Assembly: GCA_946482295.1 (NCBI GenBank)
Contig: CAMLRB010000042.1
Location: 1-19,721 of the forward strand
Reading direction: 5' to 3'
Origin: an uncultured Bacteriovorax sp.
GTDB lineage: Bacteria > Bdellovibrionota > Bacteriovoracia > Bacteriovoracales > Bacteriovoracaceae
DNA length: 19,721 bases
Positions 14,491 through 19,721 of the stretch are shown piece by piece. Below the pieces are notes generated by a model, which was given only the letters and a program-made list of their open reading frames with translations, made no database searches and had not been told where the DNA came from. The translations under genes and the position numbers were made by a program. Each line of letters begins with the position of its first letter. Position 1 is the first letter of the stretch.

Positions 14491-15620
14491 TCACAGTACC
14501 CTGCTCGACTTTCCAGCGGAGGAAGGCATCCATGAAGCTATCTAAATCACCTTCTAAAACTTTTTCAGCGTTAGAACTTTCAAAATTTGTCCGGTGATCT
14601 TTAACTAACTTATAAGGGTGAAGAACGTAAGAGCGAATCTGAGCGCCCCAAGCAATATCTTTTTTCGTTGCCTCAAGTTCCGCTTCTTTAGCGCGTCTTT
14701 TTTCCATCTCTAGTTCATAGAGACGTGAACGAAGAACTTTCATTGCCTGTGCCTTGTTTTGCAGCTGAGAACGTTCGTTCTGACAAACGACGACAATGTT
14801 TGTAGGTATGTGAGTGATTCTTACCGCTGAGTCAGTCGTGTTTACCGACTGTCCACCAGATCCACCTGAACGGTAAACATCAATTCGTAAATCTTTATCT
14901 TGGATTTCAATTTCAATTGTGTCGTCAATTTCCGCTGAAACAAACAATGAAGCAAATGAAGTATGTCTTCTTCCTGCTGAATCAAAAGGTGAAAGTCGAA
15001 CAAGACGATGAACGCCCGATTCAGATTTCAACAATCCGTAAGCATAGTTTCCGGTGATTGTAACAGTTGCGGATTTGATTCCAGCGGAATCACCTTCTTG
15101 CGTATCGAGAATTTGTACTTTAAATTTTTTTGATTCTGCCCAACGTATAATCATTCGAAGGAGCATATAGGCCCAATCGCAAGATTCAGTTCCACCGGCC
15201 CCAGAGTTGACGGTGACGATGGCATTATTGGGATCTAGTTCATCAGAGAGAAGAACTTTTTGTTCAGCGGAGTTAAAGGCCTGCATGAAATTAGCATAAA
15301 CTTCTAGTGCTTCCGTGGCAGACGATTCGTCATTTTCTGTGATGGCAAAATCGAGTAGAACATCAAAATCATCATACAGCTGACGAAGATTGACATAGGT
15401 TTTTACAACTTCCTCGATTACAGATTTTTCTTTTTGGATTTTTGAAGCATTGGCAGTGTCATCCCAAAAACCGTCCATTCCTTCAATGCGGGCTATTTCT
15501 TCTAGGCGATTTTGTTTTTTCTCAATTTCAAAGCGACCTCCGTAGCAAATCAAGTTTGTCTACGTACGTTTTGATGGCGAGTTTTTTTTCATTAAGTTCA
15601 ATTTTCAACTGTTCATTCAT
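14480..15620 (-). CDS. prfB: Peptide chain release factor 2 (programmed +1 frameshift)
   Basis: Release factor 2 recognises UAA and UGA and triggers peptide release on the ribosome. Translation starts at ATG 15620, reads 30 codons to Leu (CTT, 15533-15531), meets an in-frame TGA at 15530-15528, shifts +1 and continues from GAA 15529 to TAG 14480, giving 379 residues. The joined sequence LRRSL-EIEKKQNRLEE matches the RF2 N-terminal helix. The anticodon-like tripeptide SPF is at ~210-212 in RLVRLSPFDSAGRRH, and the catalytic GGQ is at ~255-257 in GGSGGQSVNTTDSAVR; SPF makes it RF2, not RF1. The gene ends in TAG, a codon RF2 does not read. It begins 2 bp after the ybeY stop and overlaps the permease gene at its 3' end. 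Cellular RF2 level controls its own synthesis through the frameshift. Confidence 0.95.
15528..15541 (-). promoter_or_regulatory. prfB programmed +1 frameshift site
   Basis: On the minus strand the order is GGAGG (15541-15537), three bases TCG, slippery CTT (15533-15531), then in-frame TGA (15530-15528). E. coli prfB has the same arrangement, with an internal Shine-Dalgarno three bases before CTT TGA. The base after TGA is A here, where E. coli has C. When RF2 is scarce, the ribosome pauses at UGA and slips from CUU to UUU. Confidence 0.93.
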
Positions 15621-15622
15621 GA

Positions 15623-16132
15623 TTATGCCTTTTTCATTGCTTTATAAATTTTTCCTACAAGCACTGACTCTTCTTTTTCCATCAAGGCTTCCTCTTTTGC
15701 CGAGAGTTCATGATCGTAACCTAAAAGGTGCAGAAAGCCATGGACGGCCAAATGAATGACCTCTTGCGGATAAGTGATGCCAAATTCACGCGCCTGGCTT
15801 TCAGCTTTCTCCCGACAGATAACGAGATCACCTAGTTCCATTTGGTCTAAATTTTTTGATTTGACCTTCTTGTCCGAACGGAGATTTTCATACACGGGAA
15901 AGGAAAGAACATCGGTCACTTTGTCAATTTGACGGTATTCACGATTAAGAGTCTTAATTTTGGATTTTCCACAAAGGGTCAAGCTCATACTGACTTGTTT
16001 GACGCCATGAAAATGGGGATTACTGCGCAGGTAAGCGTTTAATGTTTTTTCCAGCGGAGCAATCACAGCTTCCAGCCCATGACTCTTGTTGTTTTTTAAT
16101 CCACTATCCTGATACGATATCGTAAACTTCAT
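15623..16132 (-). CDS. ybeY: Endoribonuclease YbeY (16S rRNA maturation, ribosome quality control)
   Basis: A 169-residue UPF0054 metalloprotein that takes part in 16S rRNA 3'-end maturation. The signature zinc motif is HGFLHLLGYDH (131-141), giving His131, His135 and His141. The upstream family motif DVLSFP (74-79) is preceded by LNREYRQIDKVT, and LGDLVIC (100-106) is also typical. I start it at ATG 16132, with AAAGGA 9 nt upstream; a longer in-frame extension to 16240 would overlap mazG in antisense and adds residues not seen in the family. It is the first gene of the leftward cluster and ends 2 bp before prfB. It is divergent from mazG across 49 bp. Confidence 0.93.
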   Translation of the reverse strand: MKFTISYQDSGLKNNKSHGLEAVIAPLEKTLNAYLRSNPHFHGVKQVSMSLTLCGKSKIKTLNREYRQIDKVTDVLSFPVYENLRSDKKVKSKNLDQMELGDLVICREKAESQAREFGITYPQEVIHLAVHGFLHLLGYDHELSAKEEALMEKEESVLVGKIYKAMKKA

Positions 16133-16144
16133 TCTCAATAATCC

Positions 16145-16170
16145 TTTGGTAAAAAGTACCAAAAAGTGCC
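16145..16170. repeat. Inverted repeat and tandem decamers between ybeY and mazG
   Basis: TTTGGTA (16145-16151) and TACCAAA (16157-16163) form a perfect 7-bp inverted repeat with a 5-nt loop. Overlapping it, AAAAAGTACC (16151-16160) is followed directly by AAAAAGTGCC (16161-16170), a tandem decamer with one difference, and then by another GTGCC at 16174-16178. The block fills most of the 49-bp gap between the divergent genes, so it could be an operator for either or both, or a degenerate copy of a dispersed palindromic element. No firm promoter can be assigned here. Confidence 0.35.
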
Positions 16171-16175
16171 AGGTG
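16171..16175 (+). promoter_or_regulatory. Ribosome binding site deciding the mazG start
   Basis: AGGTG lies 6 nt upstream of ATG 16182. The longer reading from TTG 16146 would have this site inside the coding sequence and adds 12 residues with no family resemblance. Confidence 0.65.
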
Positions 16176-16181
16176 CCGCAA

Positions 16182-16997
16182 ATGAATAAAAGTAATTTTG
16201 AAAAACTCGTAAATGTAATCGCCAAGCTTCGCCATCCCACTGAAGGTTGTCCTTGGGATCTTAAACAAACTCATGAATCACTTCTAAAATATTTATTGGA
16301 AGAATCTTATGAATTCATCGAAGCTGTTGAAGAAAAAGACCCTAAAAAAATGGAAGAAGAAATCGGGGACGTTCTCATGCAAGTTCTCCTTCATGCCCAA
16401 TTAGGTTCAGAAAAAAAGCAATTCGACATTGAATCGGTTTCAGCGGCCCTGACAGATAAACTCATTCGTCGCCATCCCCATGTTTTCGAAAAAGCTCAAG
16501 ATGGAATCACGGCCGATCAAGTTCTCATCAATTGGGAAAAAATTAAGGCCGAAGAAAAAGCACGTCTGGAAGGAGAAAAAACTCATCACCGTATCACGGC
16601 TTCAGCACTTAATGCTCCTCCTCTGGCAGCGGCAGTAAAAATCGGAAAAAAAACCAACGATATTAAATTTGATTGGGATGATTATCATCAAGTTTCTTAC
16701 AAAGTTGAAGAAGAGTGGCAGGAACTCAAAGAAGAGCTCACACCTCATAGAGAACTCAATCGCGATCGTGTTTTTGAAGAAATGGGAGATTTACTTTTCT
16801 CAATTGCTCAACTCGCCCGCCATCTTGACCTAGACCCTGATGCCGCTCTCAAAAATGCCAACAAAAAATTCTTACGTCGTTTTCACGCCATGGAAGATCT
16901 CATGCTCGCTCGCGGTGTAAAGCTTGAAGACATGAATCAAACTGAAATGGATGTTTACTGGAATCAGGCCAAGGTAAATGAAAAAACTAAAAAATAA
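16182..16997 (+). CDS. mazG: Nucleoside triphosphate pyrophosphohydrolase MazG
   Basis: A 271-residue cytoplasmic enzyme of the all-alpha NTP pyrophosphatase superfamily, which hydrolyses nucleoside triphosphates to monophosphate and pyrophosphate and helps clear abnormal nucleotides. Two tandem MazG domains are visible. The first has LRHPTEGCPWDLKQTHESL (16-34), the acidic metal motif EESYE (40-44) and EEEIGD (58-63). The second has VEEEWQELKEEL (~175-186) and EEMGDLLFSIAQLARHL (199-215). Length is close to E. coli MazG (263). The coaE gene overlaps its last 20 bases, so the two form an operon. Not a toxin or antitoxin despite the historical name. Confidence 0.93.
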   Translation: MNKSNFEKLVNVIAKLRHPTEGCPWDLKQTHESLLKYLLEESYEFIEAVEEKDPKKMEEEIGDVLMQVLLHAQLGSEKKQFDIESVSAALTDKLIRRHPHVFEKAQDGITADQVLINWEKIKAEEKARLEGEKTHHRITASALNAPPLAAAVKIGKKTNDIKFDWDDYHQVSYKVEEEWQELKEELTPHRELNRDRVFEEMGDLLFSIAQLARHLDLDPDAALKNANKKFLRRFHAMEDLMLARGVKLEDMNQTEMDVYWNQAKVNEKTKK

Positions 16998-17616
16998 ATG
17001 GATAACAAAAGAGCAGACTGAAAGACTTTACGAAATCCCCGTGCCCATTCTAGGCCTGACAGGTGGAATTGCAACGGGCAAAAGCACTGTTGCTCAATTG
17101 TTCCGCCAAAATGGCTTCGCAGTCATTGATGCCGATCAACTGGTTAAAAATGTCTATTCCACCCCCGAAGCACTTCAATTTGTAACTGAAAATTTCTCTA
17201 AGGCCATTAGCGCTGGAAAAATCGATTTCAAAATTTTACGCCAACTCGTTTTTAGTTCTTCTGAAGGACAACAGATTGTTGAAACTTTTATCTACAGCAA
17301 ACTGCCTGGAGAATTTGTCAGGACTTTTAACAGTCTACCACCTGTTGAATTTGTTATTTACGACGTTCCCCTGCTTTTTGAAAAAAAGCTTGATCAGAAA
17401 ATTGATTCTTCAATCTGCGTTTACTGTCCACGAGTGATGCAATTAGATCGTTTGATGAAGCGTGATCGTATCGAAAAAGATCTTGCTGAATCCATTTTGA
17501 ACAAACAGATGGACATTGAAGAAAAAAGAAATTTAAGTGATCTGATTATTGAGAATGTGGCAGGCGTAGAAGAATTAGAAAGAAAATTTCAACAATTACT
17601 GGTGGAACTTATTTAG
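16978..17616 (+). CDS. coaE: Dephospho-CoA kinase CoaE
   Basis: A 212-residue kinase for the last step of coenzyme A synthesis, phosphorylating the 3'-OH of dephospho-CoA with ATP. The P-loop is GGIATGKST (29-37) in LGLTGGIATGKST. IDADQLV (50-56) is the substrate-binding DxD motif, VIYDVPLLFE (126-135) the Walker B-like region, and the lid and late motifs include LDRLMKRD, NKQM and SDLIIEN. The ~24 residues before LGLTGG are longer than in E. coli, where the P-loop is near the N-terminus. The ATG overlaps mazG by 20 bp and has AAGG only 3 nt upstream, so coupled reinitiation is likely. GTG 17041 would give a conventional length but has no Shine-Dalgarno. Confidence 0.92.
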   Translation: MKKLKNKWITKEQTERLYEIPVPILGLTGGIATGKSTVAQLFRQNGFAVIDADQLVKNVYSTPEALQFVTENFSKAISAGKIDFKILRQLVFSSSEGQQIVETFIYSKLPGEFVRTFNSLPPVEFVIYDVPLLFEKKLDQKIDSSICVYCPRVMQLDRLMKRDRIEKDLAESILNKQMDIEEKRNLSDLIIENVAGVEELERKFQQLLVELI

Positions 17617-17638
17617 CTCCACCAGTGATTTATTTTTT
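17598..17638 (+). terminator. Intrinsic terminator of the mazG-coaE operon
   Basis: ACTGGTGGA (17598-17606) and TCCACCAGT (17618-17626) form a perfect 9-bp GC-rich stem around an 11-nt loop, followed by TTATTTTTT (17630-17638). The coaE stop codon (17614-17616) lies in the loop. The minus-strand side has no U-tract after the stem, so it stops plus-strand transcription more convincingly than that of the convergent gene ending at 17637. Confidence 0.85.
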
Positions 17639-19721
17639 AAGCTTCAGTTTCTTGAGAGATCATTTCCAGCGTTTCAGAACTCATTCCCGTCATACGGCAC
17701 ATATCATTGATACGTTTTGTTTCGGCCTTCAGATTCCCTACCAACGCTTTTAGAACATTGATCATTTCTTCATCTTTAGCGTGCGAAGTTTGAGAGATTT
17801 TAGACGCTGAGAACTGGACGTTTTCTAAATTATTTTTAATTGATTCCATTCTGTAACGGATGCTATCAAGATCCATACGTTCTCTTGATTCAACCATCAT
17901 ATCAACTTTAGTTACAGTGATGTCCAATTGAGTGACGACTTCATTGAAACTTTGAAGAACTTTCTCAAATCCTTTCATTTCGATTTTAATTTTTCCCAGG
18001 AATTGATCAACTCTCTGAGTGTCATCTTCATGGCTTTGGAATATTAGTAATTGATCAAGAACCTGAACGATACGTGATTTGAATTCCTCAACATTTGTTT
18101 TGAGATCTTTGAAATCACCCTTAAGAGTCGTAATCGTTTTCAGCGATTTAATGTAATCATCAACATTCTTCTCTGCTCTTTCAGCTGCATTCAAGATCTT
18201 ACTTTGATCTTTGAACAACTCACGAGAAGAATTCATCGCATATCTAAATTGCTCTTCTAAATTATCGCGAGCTTCAAGCATTGAAGTTACACTTGTTTTA
18301 AAAGTGCGATACTTTTCCATTGATCCACGTTGATTTTCATACGAAGTTACCAGCGATTTTCTAATATCAGCTGATGTATTTCTTAAATCATGCGCTTGAC
18401 CTTCAAGACGTTCAATCTCACGATTCAGTTCATCACGCATAAGCTCTGTTTTCTCAATATACTGATTAATCATCGAATAAAGATCAGCTGCCCCAGCTTT
18501 CTCTGCTTGAGTGCGAAGTTGGACTTTCATCTCAGTTGAAAGTTTTTCTTCATTTTGAAGTTCAAGCATCGTTAGAATTGGAGTTGTGATTGCTACTTTG
18601 TGGGCCATTAAGGCCTGTTCTGTTTCTTTCATTGGATAGAAAATAACAAGAATTCTTTTTTGTCCTGAATAATCAACGGGCGAAACATACATTTCAAACG
18701 GTGTTGGTTGGGCCATCGTGTTTGATTTTACTTGGATCTTGTAGTTTCCTGGAGCACTCATACGAAGGGCGCTGAGAACCGCACTGTTGTCTTCTAAATT
18801 TGTAAAACGCTGAAGGAAATCCCAAGTTAGTGAATCATCCTCTTCTTTGAAATTTTCCAACTGCCATTGTTCGTAGAAGTGTGAGTTACCCCAGACAACG
18901 TTTAAGTTTGAATCAAGAAGAATAGAAGCAAATGGTACGGCTTCCTGAAAAATTGAACCAAAGGCCATGCGTTTATGGGCATAGTCGCGATATTTATTGA
19001 AGTCTGCTGTGAACTCTGGTGAGTGCACAGTTGTCATTTTAGCTTCAACTGGAAGAAGTCCGTCTTTGATTGAATCTAAAATAAGTTTTTCAGTTTTTTG
19101 CGAACCTTTTTTAGCAGCAAAATTATAAAGAACAAATCCAAGAACACTCGCACCAATCAAACCTGTAAAAACAAAAATGATCGAATAAAGAATTGTCTGG
19201 GAACTCTTCTCAAATTGAATTTTCTTAAACGCAATCTCTGGTTCTACTTGTTTGAACCAAGCTGCATATTGAGTAGAGAAATCTTTAAATGTACGGTTGA
19301 ATGTTTTGTGATCTTCAATATAACCGTTAAGTTTAGAAGCTTCTTCTTTTAAAACAGCGATACGATTTACAATTGCGACTTTGATTTCTGAAGGAAGACC
19401 AGATGATTCAGTAAAATTAGTCATGGCCTCAAGATCATTGTTCACTGATTGAACAAGATTTTGAGTTCTTTCGAAATTATATAAACCACCAACCATTAAA
19501 CGGCTTGGCGAAATACGATTTCTTAAATTGATCGACATTTTTGTAAGTGTCGGCCACTTCTTCTCAGTGACGAACGCTTCAAATTGAGAAACTCTTCCAT
19601 TCAAATTATTTAGAAGTGCAGACAATTCAGGATTCGATTGAAAATTGATAAGTGATTTTTCTACAACGCGGATGTTCTCATCAAATTGAGGAATAGCTTC
19701 AGTCGATTTGATTGATTTTAA
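17637..19721 (-). CDS. Membrane-anchored PAS-like/coiled-coil protein, N-terminus beyond window
   Basis: At least 694 codons. The frame stays open to the right edge, so the true start is outside and TTG 19625 is only an internal codon. I do not recognise a named family. The visible order is a helical, probably extracytoplasmic region (~19721-19200); one transmembrane segment near 19190-19120 (ILYSIIFVFTGLIGASVLGF) followed by basic residues; and a PAS-like region around 18965-18650 (FGSIFQEAVPFASILLDSNL, then VVWGNSHFYEQW, ending KRILVIFYPMKE). From ~18470 to the stop lies a very long heptad-rich coiled coil. This layout resembles a chemoreceptor or histidine-kinase input half, but I find neither the conserved MCP hairpin-tip sequence nor H/N/G boxes of a kinase. 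A sensory or scaffolding role is a guess. It converges with coaE, 20 bp apart. Confidence 0.8.
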   Translation of the reverse strand, partial: LKSIKSTEAIPQFDENIRVVEKSLINFQSNPELSALLNNLNGRVSQFEAFVTEKKWPTLTKMSINLRNRISPSRLMVGGLYNFERTQNLVQSVNNDLEAMTNFTESSGLPSEIKVAIVNRIAVLKEEASKLNGYIEDHKTFNRTFKDFSTQYAAWFKQVEPEIAFKKIQFEKSSQTILYSIIFVFTGLIGASVLGFVLYNFAAKKGSQKTEKLILDSIKDGLLPVEAKMTTVHSPEFTADFNKYRDYAHKRMAFGSIFQEAVPFASILLDSNLNVVWGNSHFYEQWQLENFKEEDDSLTWDFLQRFTNLEDNSAVLSALRMSAPGNYKIQVKSNTMAQPTPFEMYVSPVDYSGQKRILVIFYPMKETEQALMAHKVAITTPILTMLELQNEEKLSTEMKVQLRTQAEKAGAADLYSMINQYIEKTELMRDELNREIERLEGQAHDLRNTSADIRKSLVTSYENQRGSMEKYRTFKTSVTSMLEARDNLEEQFRYAMNSSRELFKDQSKILNAAERAEKNVDDYIKSLKTITTLKGDFKDLKTNVEEFKSRIVQVLDQLLIFQSHEDDTQRVDQFLGKIKIEMKGFEKVLQSFNEVVTQLDITVTKVDMMVESRERMDLDSIRYRMESIKNNLENVQFSASKISQTSHAKDEEMINVLKALVGNLKAETKRINDMCRMTGMSSETLEMISQETEA

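Noticed and set aside
15530..15553. prfB starting at ATG 15553
   Set aside because: The first eight residues of that reading (MICYGGRF) come from the +1 frame upstream of the shift site and do not match RF2. The 30-codon zero-frame leader does.
15442..15759. 105-codon plus-strand open frame across prfB/ybeY
   Set aside because: Antisense to two confidently identified genes; the peptide resembles nothing known.
16133..16240. ybeY N-terminal extension to 16240
   Set aside because: It is antisense to the mazG start, and the added residues do not belong to the family. ATG 16132 has AAAGGA upstream.
19623..19625. TTG at 19625 as the start of the large coiled-coil protein
   Set aside because: The frame continues without a stop to the window edge (32 more codons), and there is no reason for initiation at this codon. 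The gene is 5'-truncated by the window.
17637..19721. Calling the coiled-coil protein a methyl-accepting chemotaxis protein
   Set aside because: Topology is similar, but the highly conserved hairpin-tip sequence of MCPs could not be found anywhere in the coiled coil.

Overview
The window is AT-rich and almost entirely coding. Apart from about 1.7 kb at the left edge, it reads as one chromosome segment of a Gram-negative bacterium with lipopolysaccharide. Gene content and order (ybeY, prfB, lolC, lolD, bamA, skp, lpxD, fabZ, lpxA, Gfo/Idh oxidoreductase, lpxB, lpxK, then an envelope lipoprotein and a glycosyltransferase), together with general protein resemblance, suggest a Bdellovibrionota-type organism, perhaps Bacteriovoracales. 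No rRNA or other taxonomic marker is present, so this is an inference.

Layout, left to right. (1) Positions 1-1712, minus strand, hold a single open frame that splices the first ~105 residues of a HAD-type phosphatase onto the middle of a BamA that looks like it comes from Flavobacteriia (Bacteroidota). It does not match the host's own complete BamA at 10265-12547. It looks like an assembly or amplification chimera, or a decayed rearrangement. (2) Positions 1821-15620, minus strand, form a tightly packed outer-membrane biogenesis cluster transcribed right to left. It starts with ybeY and prfB, the latter with a classical programmed +1 frameshift. Next come a LolCD-type lipoprotein exporter, BamA and Skp for outer-membrane proteins, then lpxD, fabZ, lpxA, a Gfo/Idh oxidoreductase, lpxB and lpxK for lipid A. 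The cluster ends with a DUF3108 lipoprotein and a GT-B-like glycosyltransferase. A strong hairpin sits between skp and lpxD. (3) Positions 16182-17616, plus strand, hold mazG and coaE, divergent from ybeY across 49 bp and closed by a good intrinsic terminator. (4) Positions 17637-19721, minus strand, hold the 3' part of a large membrane protein with a PAS-like region and a very long coiled coil, cut by the window edge.

The genes fit together as one envelope-assembly unit: lipid A precursors are made (LpxA, LpxD, LpxB, LpxK, with FabZ supplying the fatty-acid pathway), lipoproteins are exported (Lol), and beta-barrel proteins are chaperoned and inserted (Skp, BamA). An oxidoreductase between lpxA and lpxB suggests a 2,3-diamino-sugar (GlcN3N) lipid A backbone.

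Several coding starts were set from Shine-Dalgarno spacing and family length rather than by taking the longest frame (fabZ, lpxD, skp, ybeY, mazG), and prfB was assembled across its frameshift. No tRNA, rRNA, CRISPR array or insertion sequence was seen. No gene-free stretch exceeds about 110 bases.
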